Positions 36,506-46,377 of a stretch of DNA of 64,000 nt are shown here, in pieces. This stretch comes from JADJOM01 sp963817435. GTDB taxonomy: Bacteria; Gemmatimonadota; Gemmatimonadetes; Gemmatimonadales; GWC2-71-9. The DNA is taken from positions 248,001 through 312,000 of the forward strand of contig CAWFNY010000001.1 in the NCBI GenBank assembly GCA_963817435.1, read 5' to 3'. Every line of letters begins with the position of its first letter. Position 1 is the stretch's first letter. Made by a program: the position numbers and the translations under genes. Under the pieces are notes generated by a model, which searched no databases, was not told where the DNA came from, and worked only from the letters and a program-made list of their open reading frames with translations.

Positions 36506-38548
36506 ATGCGCCGCAATTCCGGCTTGCTTGTCGCCGGCCTTGCCGCGGTCGCGCTCGTCGCCGCCCCGCTCCGGGGCCAGGTCAGCGTCGCGTCCCCGGA
36601 CGGCCGTACCAGAGTCACGGTCGAGGTCACCGACGGTCGGTTGACCTACCGCCTTGCCCGCGACGGGCGCCCGCTCATCCTCCCCTCGGCGCTCGGATTC
36701 CAGTTTCGGGGCGCTCCCATGCTTCGCGACGGGCTCCGCATCACCGGTACGACGCGCGACTCCCACGACGAATGGTGGACCCAGCCGTGGGGCGAGGTCG
36801 CGCGGGTGCACGACCGCCACACCGAACTGGCTGTGTCGGTGGAGGAGACCGCGCCGCCGGCCCGGCGTTTCACCCTGCGCTTTCGCGCGTTCGATGATGG
36901 TGTCGGATTCCGCTACGAATTCCCCCAGCAGCCCGGCATGGGCGCATTCGAGATCACCGACGAGCTGACTGAATTCGCGCTCGCCGACAATTCGCGCGCC
37001 TGGTGGATCCCGTCCGACCGGCCGCGGATGGACCGCTCCGAGATGCTGTACTCCTCGGGGCCGGTAAGCCTGCTGCAGCGGGTGCAGACGCCGCTCACCA
37101 TGGAGAGCCAGGATGGTCACACCTACATGGTGATTCACGAGGCCGACCTCGAAGACTACGCCCGGATGAACCTGCGCGGGTCGTGCATCGAGTGCCGGAC
37201 CCTGACGGCGGATCTGGCCCTCATGGGCGATGGGGTCGCCGTGCGGGGCCAGACGCCGTTCATGACGCCGTGGCGCACCATCCAGCTCGCCGACCGCGCC
37301 ACCGAGCTGTCACCCTCCCTCCTCGGCCTCAACCTCAATCCGCCGAACCGGCTCGCCAGCACCGACTGGATCCACCCGATGAAGTACGTCGGCATCTGGT
37401 GGGGCATGCATATCGGCAAGATGACCTGGAGCTCGGGGCCGATGCACGGGGCCACGACGGTGAACGCGAAACGCTACATCGACTTCGCCGCGGCCAATGG
37501 TTTCGGGGGTGTGCTGGTCGAGGGGTGGAACACCGGCTGGGACGGCGACTGGATCAAGAACCGGGACGCCTTCTCGTTCACCCAGGCCTATCCCGACTAC
37601 GATCTCGCCGGAGTCGCCGCCTACGCGAAGCAGCACGGCGTGCGCCTCATCGTGCATAACGAGACCTCGGGCGGGATTCAGAACTATGAGCGGCAGCTCG
37701 ATACCGCCTTTGCGCTCTACAACTCCCTCGGCCTCGACGCCGTGAAGACCGGCTACGTCACCGACACGATCGCCGGAGGGCATTCGCACTGGTCGCAGAT
37801 CATGGTGCGCCACTACCGTCGGGTCATCGAGACCGCCGCGCGTGACGGTATCATGCTGGACGTCCATGAACCGCTGCACGACACCGGTGAGCGGCGCACC
37901 TGGCCCAACATGATGACCCGGGAAGGCGCGCGGGGGCAGGAATACAACGCGTGGAGCGGGGACGGTGGCAATCCGCCGGAGCACGAGACCATCCTGTTCT
38001 TCACACGCCTGCTCGCCGGGCCGATGGATTACACCCCCGGCATCTTCGACATCATGAGAGACCGGAGCACCGGGACGGCGCAGCGCCCGGATCAGCCGAG
38101 GGTGCGCACCACGCTGGCCAAGCAGCTGGCCCTCTATGTGGTGCTCTATTCTCCGCTGCAGATGGCGGCCGACCTGCCCGAGAACTACGAGCACCAGCCG
38201 GCCTTCCAGTTCATCCGTGACGTCGCGGTGGACTGGGACACCACCCGGGTGCTTGACGCGCGCATCGGCGACTACGTGGCGGTCGCGCGGCGCGTCCGCG
38301 GCGGCAAGACCTGGTTCGTCGGCGCCATCACCGACGAGGAGCCCCGCACCCTGGATGTGCCGCTTTCGTTCCTGACGCCCGGCACGCGGTACATCGCCGA
38401 GATCTACGCCGACGGCCCGAAGGCCGACTGGCTGACCAATCCGCTGCCCGTCACCATCACGCGGCGCCCGGTCACGTCCGCGACGCGGCTGCGCCTCCTG
38501 CTGGCGCCCGGCGGCGGTCAGGCCATCCGGATCCGACCCGCCCGATGA
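36506..38548 (+). CDS. GH97 alpha-glucosidase (SusB-like, inverting type)
   Basis: The 680-residue secreted protein has a signal peptide (GLLVAGLAAVALVAAPLRG), an N-terminal beta-super-sandwich, a TIM barrel and a C-terminal sheet, as in GH97. Catalytic and calcium-binding glutamates are at E386 (HNETSG), E455 (DVHEP), E473 and E479 (REGARGQE). Their spacing of 69, 18 and 6 residues equals that of the Bacteroides SusB residues 439, 508, 526 and 532. This places it in the inverting, calcium-dependent group, releasing glucose from the non-reducing ends of maltooligosaccharides. The ATG at 36506 follows a spacer with only a weak ribosome-binding site. It is the first gene of the malQ operon and overlaps malQ by four bases. 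Confidence 0.93.
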   Translation: MRRNSGLLVAGLAAVALVAAPLRGQVSVASPDGRTRVTVEVTDGRLTYRLARDGRPLILPSALGFQFRGAPMLRDGLRITGTTRDSHDEWWTQPWGEVARVHDRHTELAVSVEETAPPARRFTLRFRAFDDGVGFRYEFPQQPGMGAFEITDELTEFALADNSRAWWIPSDRPRMDRSEMLYSSGPVSLLQRVQTPLTMESQDGHTYMVIHEADLEDYARMNLRGSCIECRTLTADLALMGDGVAVRGQTPFMTPWRTIQLADRATELSPSLLGLNLNPPNRLASTDWIHPMKYVGIWWGMHIGKMTWSSGPMHGATTVNAKRYIDFAAANGFGGVLVEGWNTGWDGDWIKNRDAFSFTQAYPDYDLAGVAAYAKQHGVRLIVHNETSGGIQNYERQLDTAFALYNSLGLDAVKTGYVTDTIAGGHSHWSQIMVRHYRRVIETAARDGIMLDVHEPLHDTGERRTWPNMMTREGARGQEYNAWSGDGGNPPEHETILFFTRLLAGPMDYTPGIFDIMRDRSTGTAQRPDQPRVRTTLAKQLALYVVLYSPLQMAADLPENYEHQPAFQFIRDVAVDWDTTRVLDARIGDYVAVARRVRGGKTWFVGAITDEEPRTLDVPLSFLTPGTRYIAEIYADGPKADWLTNPLPVTITRRPVTSATRLRLLLAPGGGQAIRIRPAR

Positions 38549-40497
38549 GCACACGCTCCAAGGAGCTGACGCCCCTCCGCGCACTTGCCCGCGCGATGGG
38601 GGTCGCCACCCGGTATACCGATGGTCTCGGCCGCCGCGTCATCGTGGCCCCAGAGACACTGGTGCGCGTCTCTGCCGCTCTGGGCGCCCCCGTCACGGCT
38701 ATCAGCGACGCCGCCGAAGCCCTGCGTGCGGTTCGTGCGGGGCGGAGCGCCGGGCTGGTGCCGCCAGTTATCGTCGCGTGGGACGGGAGCTTCGCCCCGG
38801 TGGCCGTTGCCGCCCGTGGCGCCGTCCACGCCGAGTTGCAGCTCGAGCAGGGTGGTCAGTCGGGACTGGAGTACCGCGACCGTACCCTCCGGCTGACGGG
38901 TCCTCTGCCGCTCGGCTATCATCGCCTGACAGTCGAGGCCGGGGGCAGGCTGGATACCGCGACCGTGATCGCCACGCCGGTGCACGGGTGGCGGCGGCCG
39001 GGCGCGCATCGGAGCTGGGGTGTCGGCACCCACCTCGCGGCGCTCCGCTCCCATCGCAGCCGCTCCGTGGGCGACCTTCGTGATCTGCGGTCGCTCTGCG
39101 AATGGGTGCGGGAGCGAGGCGGGGACCTGGTTACGGCACTGCCACTGCTTCCCACGTTCAATTCTCCGTGGCCGGAGCCGAGTCCCTACTCGCCGGTGAG
39201 CCGGCTCTTCTGGTCCGAGCTGATTCTCGATCTGGGCGAGGCGCATCGGCATGTCCCGGCTCCCGGGACGCTGGACGTGAGCGTTGCCGAGGCCGAGGTG
39301 AGGGCCGCCCTCGCGGGCCATTCCTCGCCCGATCCGACGGAGCTCGATGAGGAACTGCTCCGCTATGCCCGCTTCCGCGGCGCGCAGGCCCGGCTCGGCA
39401 GGAATTGGCGCGACTGGCCGGCGGCGGCCCGAGGGGGCGAGCTGTCACCAGCACATATCGATGCCGACGAAGAGCGCTTCCACCTCGTGGCCCAGACCCT
39501 CGTCCGCCGCCAGCTGCGGGATCTGCGGAAGCATCTTGAACGCGACGGCTTCCGGCTCGGGCTCGACCTCGCCGTGGGCGGCCACCCAGACGGCTATGAC
39601 CCCTGGTCCCGACAGGATCTGTTCGGCGGAGGGATGTCGGTGGGCGCCCCGCCTGACACCGGCTTTCCGAGCGGCCAGGACTGGGGCTTCTCCCCGGTGC
39701 TCCCCGGCAAGTCGCGCCAGGAAGGGCATCGCTACCTCGCGGCATCCATCGCCCATCAGGCGAGTCTTGCTGGCGTCCTCCGGGTCGACCATATCATGGC
39801 CTGGACCCGCCTCTACTGGATTCCACACGGGATGGGACTGCATCAGGGGACGTACGTCTCCTACCCCGCGGACGAGCTCTTCGCCATTCTCTCGCTGGAG
39901 TCGAACCGGCATCGCTGCGAGGTGGTGGGCGAGAACCTCGGCAACGTGCCACCGGAGATCTTCGAAGCCCTGCCGCGCCACCGGATCTGGGGGATGTACC
40001 TGGCGATGTTCCAGGCCTCCGGTGGTCCTGACATCGCGCCACCGACCGCCGCGGACATGGCGCTCGTCGGGACCCATGACACGCCAACCTTCGCGGGGTG
40101 GCTCGCCGGCAACGACATCCGGGACCGGGTGAAGTACGGGCTGCTCGCCGAGACGGAGGCGCCGGCCGTCGTCGAGGAGCGGACGCGAGCCAGCGGATGG
40201 CTCGCCGACACGCTCGGCGCCAGCGCCGAGGACCGACGGGCCTTCTTCGCCGCGCTGCTGGAGTGGCTCGGCCGGTCGGAGAGCCCGCTGGTGGTGCCGT
40301 GGCTCGAGGATCTCTGGCTCGAGGAAGTGGCCGTGAACCTGCCCGGCACCCCGTCCTCGGTCCGCCCCAACTGGCAACGCCCGATGAGCCGGCTGCTCGA
40401 CGACATCTTTGCTGACCCCGAGATGGACGGCCTCCTCCGCCGCCTCCATCGCGCCCGAAATCCCGAGGCGAGCGCTCCCCCGCACGCCCACTCCTGA
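38545..40497 (+). CDS. malQ: 4-alpha-glucanotransferase (GH77)
   Basis: The 650-residue cytosolic enzyme has no signal peptide. An N-terminal ~150-residue beta-rich extension precedes the GH77 barrel with nucleophile D415 (LRVDHIMAW), acid/base E463 (VVGENLGNVP) and D512 (VGTHDTPTF). It transfers alpha-1,4-glucan chains between maltooligosaccharides. The N-terminal extension is of the kind seen in longer MalQ forms. The ATGA overlap with GH97 shows co-translation: GH97 acts outside and MalQ inside, with the MFS transporter downstream presumably linking the two compartments. Confidence 0.94.
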   Translation: MSTRSKELTPLRALARAMGVATRYTDGLGRRVIVAPETLVRVSAALGAPVTAISDAAEALRAVRAGRSAGLVPPVIVAWDGSFAPVAVAARGAVHAELQLEQGGQSGLEYRDRTLRLTGPLPLGYHRLTVEAGGRLDTATVIATPVHGWRRPGAHRSWGVGTHLAALRSHRSRSVGDLRDLRSLCEWVRERGGDLVTALPLLPTFNSPWPEPSPYSPVSRLFWSELILDLGEAHRHVPAPGTLDVSVAEAEVRAALAGHSSPDPTELDEELLRYARFRGAQARLGRNWRDWPAAARGGELSPAHIDADEERFHLVAQTLVRRQLRDLRKHLERDGFRLGLDLAVGGHPDGYDPWSRQDLFGGGMSVGAPPDTGFPSGQDWGFSPVLPGKSRQEGHRYLAASIAHQASLAGVLRVDHIMAWTRLYWIPHGMGLHQGTYVSYPADELFAILSLESNRHRCEVVGENLGNVPPEIFEALPRHRIWGMYLAMFQASGGPDIAPPTAADMALVGTHDTPTFAGWLAGNDIRDRVKYGLLAETEAPAVVEERTRASGWLADTLGASAEDRRAFFAALLEWLGRSESPLVVPWLEDLWLEEVAVNLPGTPSSVRPNWQRPMSRLLDDIFADPEMDGLLRRLHRARNPEASAPPHAHS

Positions 40498-40511
40498 GGT
40501 CCCGCCCCACC

Positions 40512-42101
40512 ATGGCATCACACGCCGCTACCGCAGATCTCTCCATCGCCGCCCGATCGAAGCCGCGCCTCTCGTTCTGGGAAATCTGGAACATGAGCTT
40601 CGGGTTCCTGGGCATCCAGATCGGCTTCGCGCTGCAGAACGCCAACGTGAGCCGCATCTTCGAGACGCTCGGCGCCAAGGTGGAAAACATTCCCATCCTG
40701 TGGATCGCGGCCCCGGTCACCGGGCTGGTGATCCAGCCGATCGTTGGCTACTTCAGCGATCGCACCTGGAACCGGCTCGGCCGCCGGCGCCCGTATTTCC
40801 TGGGCGGCGCGATCCTCGCTTCACTGGCGCTGCTCGCCATGCCGAACTCCCCCACGCTCTGGGTGGCGGCCGGCATGCTCTGGATCATGGACGCCTCCAT
40901 CAATATCTCGATGGAGCCGTTCCGCGCGTTCGTGGGGGACAACCTCCCCTCGGAACAGCGCACCACCGGCTTCGCGATGCAAAGCTTCCTGATCGGCACG
41001 GGCGCGGTGGCCGCCTCGGTGCTGCCCTGGCTGCTCACCAACAAGTTCGGTGTCAGCAACGAGGCGCCCCCGCACATCATCCCCGACTCGGTGCGCTTCT
41101 CGTTCATCTTCGGCGCCGCGGTGTTCTTCGCGGCAGTGCTGTGGACCGTTCTCCGGTCGAAGGAGTATTCCCCGGAAGAGATGGCCGCCTTCTCGGAGAA
41201 TCAGGTGCGGGAGGTGGCGGTCCGGGAGCGGCGTTCGGCGGCGGAGTTCGCCGAGAACGGCGGCCGCCAGATTCGGGTCGGCTGGATCCTGTTCGCGGTC
41301 GGTGCGCTGCTCAGTGCCTGGCTCGCCAGTCAGGCGATCTACCAGGTCATGATCCTGTCGGCGGGGCTGGGCGTGATCGGCCTGCTCCTCGTGCTGAGCG
41401 GCATCATGCAGCGGGGCGGCCGCTACGACAACGGCTTCGTCACCATCCTGAACGACTTCCAGGACATGCCGCGCACCATGAAGCAGCTGGCGTCGGTGCA
41501 GTTCTTCTCGTGGTTCGCGCTCTTCGCCATGTGGATCTACACCACGCCGGCCGTGACCAGCCATCTCTACGGCACGACCGACACCAGCTCGGCCCTCTAC
41601 AACGAGGGCGCGAACTGGGTGGGCGTCGGGTTCGGCACCTATAACGGCGTGGCCGCCGTCGTGGCGTTCCTCATTCCGGTGCTGGCGCGGAAGACGAGCC
41701 GCAGGATCGCCCACGCGATCTGTCTGGCCTGCGGCGCTGCAGGGCTGCTCTCCATCTTCCTGCTCAAGGACCCCCGCTTCCTGCTGGGCTCCATGGTGGG
41801 TGTCGGCATTGCCTGGGCGAGCATCCTCGCCATGCCGTACGCCATTCTCACCGGGTCGCTGCCGCCGTCGAAGATGGGCTACTACATGGGCGTCTTCAAT
41901 TTCTTCATCGTCATTCCGCAGATCATCGCGGCGGCGCTGCTCGGCTTCCTCGTCGGTCACCTCTTCGGCGGTCAGGCGATCTACGCACTCGCCATTGGCG
42001 GCGGGTCCCTCCTGCTCGCCGCGGCACTCACCCTCCGGGTCGAAGACCGGGACGACAGGGAGTCCACGACATGGCATCCAGGCTTTCCTCCCTCGGTCTG
42101 A
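40512..42101 (+). CDS. SLC45/GPH-like MFS sugar transporter
   Basis: The 529-residue protein has about 12 membrane helices with a central cytoplasmic loop. It carries the SLC45-type motif GYFSDRTWNRLGRRRPYF after helix 2 and begins SFWEIWNMSFGFLGIQIGFALQN, both hallmarks of maltose/sucrose transporters of this family in gut and environmental bacteria. It likely imports maltose or maltodextrins with protons. It follows malQ by 14 bases and overlaps the next GH13 gene by 31 bases. Substrate is inferred from the operon. Confidence 0.9.
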   Translation: MASHAATADLSIAARSKPRLSFWEIWNMSFGFLGIQIGFALQNANVSRIFETLGAKVENIPILWIAAPVTGLVIQPIVGYFSDRTWNRLGRRRPYFLGGAILASLALLAMPNSPTLWVAAGMLWIMDASINISMEPFRAFVGDNLPSEQRTTGFAMQSFLIGTGAVAASVLPWLLTNKFGVSNEAPPHIIPDSVRFSFIFGAAVFFAAVLWTVLRSKEYSPEEMAAFSENQVREVAVRERRSAAEFAENGGRQIRVGWILFAVGALLSAWLASQAIYQVMILSAGLGVIGLLLVLSGIMQRGGRYDNGFVTILNDFQDMPRTMKQLASVQFFSWFALFAMWIYTTPAVTSHLYGTTDTSSALYNEGANWVGVGFGTYNGVAAVVAFLIPVLARKTSRRIAHAICLACGAAGLLSIFLLKDPRFLLGSMVGVGIAWASILAMPYAILTGSLPPSKMGYYMGVFNFFIVIPQIIAAALLGFLVGHLFGGQAIYALAIGGGSLLLAAALTLRVEDRDDRESTTWHPGFPPSV

Positions 42102-43777
42102 TCGGGCTCGGCGCTCTCCTCGCCGGAGGGTGCCACCCGCGCGCGGCCCAGCCGGAAGGGGAGCGGGTCGTGGCCGCGCCGGCCACGAGTCCGGCGCAGG
42201 CGCGCTTCTGGAACAGCGCCACGGTCTATTTCCTCCTCACCGATCGTTTCGAGGATGGGGACAGCACCAACGACCGGGCGCTGGGCCGCGCCCACGATGG
42301 TGGACTGCTCCGGAACTTCGAGGGTGGCGATCTCGCCGGTGTTCGCGAACGGATCGAAGCGGGCTATTTCGACAGTCTGGGTGTCGATGCGATCTGGATG
42401 ACGCCCTTCGTGGAACAGATCCACGAGGGCGTGGACGAAGGGACCGGCAGGACCTACGCCTACCACGGCTACTGGACGCGCGACTGGACCGCGGTGGACC
42501 CCGCGCTGGGCACGAAGGACGACCTGCGTGCGCTGGTGGATGCGGCTCACCAGCATCACATCCGTGTCATCATGGACGCCGTCATCAATCACACCGGGCC
42601 GCCCACCTCCCAGGATCCGGCCTGGCCTGACGAGTGGGTGCGCACCGGCCCCAACTGCAGCTATCGTGATTATGCCACCACCACCGCGTGCACGCTGGTG
42701 GCGACCCTGCCCGATATCCGCACCGAGAGGGACGAGCCGGTGGCGCTTCCGCCTGCACTGGCCGAGAAGTGGCGGCAGGAGGGCCGGCTGCAGGCGGAGC
42801 AGGCTTCCCTTGACCAGTTCTTCCAGCGCACCGGCTATCCGCGCGCTCCGCGCTATTACATCATCAAGTGGCTCACCGACTGGGTGCGGGAGTTCGGCTT
42901 CGACGGCTACCGGATCGACACCGCCAAGCACTTCGGGCCCTCCGTCGCGGCCGAACTGAAGCAGGAAGCCGTGCGGGCATTCGCGGACTGGAAGGCGGCG
43001 CATCCGCGTCAGGCGCTCGACGGCCTCCCGTTCTACATGGTGGGAGAGGTCTATGGCTACGGGCCGGGGCAGGGGCGTACCTACGACTTCGGCGACCGGA
43101 AAGTGGACTATTTCGCCTACGGCTACGATGCCCTGATCAACTTCAGCTTCAAGGCTGAGGTTGCCGGGCCGCTCGACACGGTCTACACCCATTACTCCGC
43201 GGCCCTCCACGGCGGCGCCCTCAATGGCGTCGCGATCCTGAACTACGAGAGTTCGCACGACGACGGTTCCCCCTACGATCCGGACCGCAAGGACCCGCTC
43301 GGCGCGGGCACTCGCCTGCTCCTCGCCCCGGGTGGGGCCCAGATCTACTACGGGGATGAGACGGCCCGGGCGCTCCGAGTGGAAGGCGCGAAGGGAGATG
43401 CGAACCTCCGTTCGCTGATGAACTGGAGTGACCTCAAGGCTGGGGGGAGCGCCTCGGCGACGCTGGAGCATTGGCGGAAGCTCGGCCGCTTCCGTCAGGC
43501 ACACCCGGCCGTCGGCGCAGGAGAGCACCACACCCTGCAGGCCTCGCCCTACATCTTCAGCCGAACGCTCGATGCGGGCGGGATCCACGATCGGGTGCTG
43601 GTGGCGATGGATCAGGGGCCGGGCGCCAGGACGATCCCGGTCTTCGGCGTCTTCCCCGATGGCACCGAGCTGCTGGATGGTTACTCGGGAGTCAGGGGGC
43701 GGGTGGTCAAGGGCGCGGTCACGCTCAGCGCCGGATCGGGGCTGGTGCTGCTGAGTGAGGTGCGGGCGGCGCACTGA
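42071..43777 (+). CDS. GH13 alpha-amylase family lipoprotein
   Basis: The 568-residue protein has a lipoprotein signal (LGALLAGGCHP) and a GH13 barrel: DAVINHTGPP, GYRIDTAKHF with nucleophile D283, MVGEVYG with acid E326 and SSHDDG with D397, then a beta domain. Insertions between the first and second motifs recall periplasmic MalS-like amylases. It should trim maltodextrins in the periplasm ahead of transport. The ATG lies inside the transporter gene (31-base overlap), so it is translationally coupled and ends the GH97-malQ operon. Confidence 0.92.
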   Translation: MASRLSSLGLIGLGALLAGGCHPRAAQPEGERVVAAPATSPAQARFWNSATVYFLLTDRFEDGDSTNDRALGRAHDGGLLRNFEGGDLAGVRERIEAGYFDSLGVDAIWMTPFVEQIHEGVDEGTGRTYAYHGYWTRDWTAVDPALGTKDDLRALVDAAHQHHIRVIMDAVINHTGPPTSQDPAWPDEWVRTGPNCSYRDYATTTACTLVATLPDIRTERDEPVALPPALAEKWRQEGRLQAEQASLDQFFQRTGYPRAPRYYIIKWLTDWVREFGFDGYRIDTAKHFGPSVAAELKQEAVRAFADWKAAHPRQALDGLPFYMVGEVYGYGPGQGRTYDFGDRKVDYFAYGYDALINFSFKAEVAGPLDTVYTHYSAALHGGALNGVAILNYESSHDDGSPYDPDRKDPLGAGTRLLLAPGGAQIYYGDETARALRVEGAKGDANLRSLMNWSDLKAGGSASATLEHWRKLGRFRQAHPAVGAGEHHTLQASPYIFSRTLDAGGIHDRVLVAMDQGPGARTIPVFGVFPDGTELLDGYSGVRGRVVKGAVTLSAGSGLVLLSEVRAAH

Positions 43778-43861
43778 TCTGCCCGGGGAGGCGACCCCCG
43801 CCTGCACCACTTCGTGCCGTCAGGCGCCCACCACGGCGCAGAACCCCCCGCCATCCACCCC

Positions 43862-45751
43862 CTACTCCCGGATCCACACCCGCGCCGTGCGCGGCGGCAG
43901 CCGGGTCACGAGCGTGCCGCCGACCGCCCCGACGGTGCTGCCGGCGGGGTAGGCCTGGCGGTACTGCCCCTCCGCGGCGACCGAGACATCCTGAGGCGCA
44001 TCGGAATTGTTGAACGCCACGATGGCGCGCTGCTCCCCGAGGACACGCTCGTACGCCAGCAGGTGGCGCGCGTCGTCCGTGAGCAGCCAGCCGACGCTCC
44101 CCTCCGCGAACAGGCGCAGGTGCGCCTTTCTGAGTGCGATCAGCTCCTGGTAGACCCGGAACTGGGCGGTGTCCGGCACCACCCGGTCGCGGTGGCGGGC
44201 CCGGCCGAAGGGGTGGGTGATCTCGTCCTCGTCGCGGAGATCGCCCCAGACCAGCGGCTTGCGTTCATCCGGGTCATCCGCGCCCCACATCCCCACTTCG
44301 TCGCCATTCCAGATGTGTGGCGCGCCGATGTACGTGAACTGCTGCACCAGAATCAGGGTCTCGATCCGCCGGGTGCGCTCGTCGGGGCGGTCGATCTTGT
44401 AGGCCGGGTCTTCGCGAGGCGTGGCGTGGTACTTGTTGAAGCCCGGGTTGTAGATCGACGTGCTGAAGCGCGGGGTGTCATGGCTCGCGGTGAGGTTCAT
44501 CATCGCCCGCTGGTGCGCGGGGCTGATGCCGATGCCCAGGGAGTCGAGGCTCGCGGCGTAGCCGGAGGCGGAGAGGGCGGGGGGGGCGCCCGCGAAGAAG
44601 CGCCGGGTGGGGGCGTACCACTGGTAGTGCATCACGGCGTCGAACACGTCGTCGCCGACCCAGGGTGCGGGGTCGTACATCTTGTCAGGCCAGTGCTCCC
44701 ACCAGATTTCGCCTACGAGGTACGCCTCCGGGTTGATGCTCCGGACGAAGCGGCGGTAGTCGCGCCAGAAGCCGAGGGGGACCACGTCGGCGACATCGAG
44801 GCGGAAGCCGTCCACGCCGTCGGATGGATCGCCATCGCCGTTCGGGTCGAGCCAGCGGCGGGTGACGCTGAAGATGAGGTCCCTGACGCCCGGGACCAGG
44901 TTCCCCTCGATGGCGCCGTGGGTCGCGCCCGCCGGTCGCCCGATCTTCTTCCACTCCGGCAGTGACTGGGCGCCGGCCCAGCCGCGGTACGCGAACTCGT
45001 TGGTGTCAGGCGTGGCGGGATTGTCGAAGCGCTCGATCTCGTACCAGTCGGCGAACCGCGACTGCCGCTGGTGCGCGAGCACGTCGCGCCAGGCCCAGAA
45101 CGTGGTGCCGGTGTGGTTCCACGAGTAGTCCATGATGATCCGCATGCCCCGGCGATGGACTTCGTGGACCAGCTTCAGGAAGAGACTGTCGGCGGCGGTC
45201 CACTTCCACGCGGCGGGATCGGCGGGGTTCTCGGCCGCCATCCGCGCCTCGTCGCCGCGCGGGTCGGGGCCGAAGTTGCGGTCGATGTGGGCATAGTTGC
45301 GGGCGTCGTACTTGTGCAGCGAGGGTGCGTCGTTGACAGGGTTGAGAAACAGGGCCGTCACCCCCAGGGTCTGCAGGTAATCGAGCCGGTCGAGCACCCC
45401 CTGCAGGTCGCCCCCGTACCGGCGGGCCTGCACCGTCCCGTAGAAGCCCTTGCCGGTCGCCTTCGCCCACGGTTCCTGACGGTACCAGTCCTGCGTCCAT
45501 GGCGTCGGCGCCCAGCCCGGCGGGATGGGTTCGGGGCTGTAGCCCTCGATATCGTGCGCGGTGGGATCGTTGGTCGGGTCGCCGTTCCGGAACCGCTCGA
45601 CGAAGATCTGATACCAGACCACATTCTCCGGCCACGCGGGCACGGAGAGATTGGGGGCGGCATTGGCACGTGCCGGGGGCGCGTCCTTCGCGCAGCCAGC
45701 CGCGAAGCCGGTGAGAACCACAAGCAGGCCGACCCGATGGCATGCGCTCAT
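43862..45751 (-). CDS. GH13 cyclomaltodextrinase/neopullulanase-like lipoprotein
   Basis: The 629-residue protein starts at an ATG followed by a lipoprotein signal (VGLLVVLTGFAAGCAKD). The GH13 barrel carries LFLNPVNDAPSLHKYDARNY, DYSWNHTGTTFWAW, GFRLDVADVVP (nucleophile Asp), LVGEIWWEHW (acid Glu) and NLTASHDTPR, typical of the cyclomaltodextrinase/neopullulanase group but with an extra N-terminal segment rather than a full CBM34 domain. It is convergent with the malQ operon, 84 bases away. It adds debranching or ring-opening capacity to the starch system; substrate preference cannot be set from sequence. Confidence 0.9.
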   Translation of the reverse strand: MSACHRVGLLVVLTGFAAGCAKDAPPARANAAPNLSVPAWPENVVWYQIFVERFRNGDPTNDPTAHDIEGYSPEPIPPGWAPTPWTQDWYRQEPWAKATGKGFYGTVQARRYGGDLQGVLDRLDYLQTLGVTALFLNPVNDAPSLHKYDARNYAHIDRNFGPDPRGDEARMAAENPADPAAWKWTAADSLFLKLVHEVHRRGMRIIMDYSWNHTGTTFWAWRDVLAHQRQSRFADWYEIERFDNPATPDTNEFAYRGWAGAQSLPEWKKIGRPAGATHGAIEGNLVPGVRDLIFSVTRRWLDPNGDGDPSDGVDGFRLDVADVVPLGFWRDYRRFVRSINPEAYLVGEIWWEHWPDKMYDPAPWVGDDVFDAVMHYQWYAPTRRFFAGAPPALSASGYAASLDSLGIGISPAHQRAMMNLTASHDTPRFSTSIYNPGFNKYHATPREDPAYKIDRPDERTRRIETLILVQQFTYIGAPHIWNGDEVGMWGADDPDERKPLVWGDLRDEDEITHPFGRARHRDRVVPDTAQFRVYQELIALRKAHLRLFAEGSVGWLLTDDARHLLAYERVLGEQRAIVAFNNSDAPQDVSVAAEGQYRQAYPAGSTVGAVGGTLVTRLPPRTARVWIRE

Positions 45752-45870
45752 GTGTTCGGCTCTCCGAGTAGGATGATCAGTCCGCAGGCGCATCATGGCG
45801 CGCGCGCACGGCCGGTGGCCGGTCGTTCCCGGCGCCGCTGCGTCCGCGTCCTGTCAGGCACCCGTGCCGG

Positions 45871-46377
45871 TCAGTCCGCCGCGGCGCTGCCGGGCGGACG
45901 GGACAGCCGCACGGCGAGCAGCAGCGCGCCGACCGTGATCGCGGCGTCGGCGATATTGAAGACCCAGAAGCGCGTCCCGCCCACGCCGACATCGATGAAG
46001 TCGACCACGCCGTGTGAGGCGCGGAGCCGGTCCCAGAGATTGCCCGCGGTCCCACCCCAGACCAGGGCCAGCGCCGTGATCAGCAGTCCCGCGGAGGCGC
46101 CCGCGCGGCGGTGCCAGGTCCACAGCGCCACCAGGGCCACGATCGAGATCGTGCTCAGGATGAGCGAGGCATAGGGACCGCCGACCAGGCTCATCGCGGA
46201 GCCGGGGTTGTAGACGAGGGTGAAGCGGAGCAGATCCCCCAGCACTTCGCGAGGAACATGCCCCGGCTGGAGGCCGCGTTCCGCCACGGCCTTGGTGGCG
46301 CAGTCGGTGAGGAAGACGGCCGCGGCGACTGGCCAGAAGTGGCGGGCCTTCCCCGCGCGTGCTACGGTGACAGGCAT
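45871..46377 (-). CDS. lspA: Lipoprotein signal peptidase (signal peptidase II)
   Basis: The 168-residue membrane protein has four helices and the LspA motifs: NPGSAMSL, GGTAGNLWDRLR, VVDFIDVG with the first catalytic Asp, and FNIADAAI with the second. It cleaves prolipoproteins after lipid attachment, so it is needed by the several lipoproteins encoded in this window. The ATG overlaps the stop of the upstream gene by one base (TGATG), showing coupling. The length is normal. Confidence 0.95.
   Translation of the reverse strand: MPVTVARAGKARHFWPVAAAVFLTDCATKAVAERGLQPGHVPREVLGDLLRFTLVYNPGSAMSLVGGPYASLILSTISIVALVALWTWHRRAGASAGLLITALALVWGGTAGNLWDRLRASHGVVDFIDVGVGGTRFWVFNIADAAITVGALLLAVRLSRPPGSAAAD

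Noticed and set aside
43778..43861. Bidirectional terminator between the convergent GH13 genes
   Set aside because: Only a 5-bp stem (AGGCG/CGCCT) and no U tract on either strand; too weak to call.
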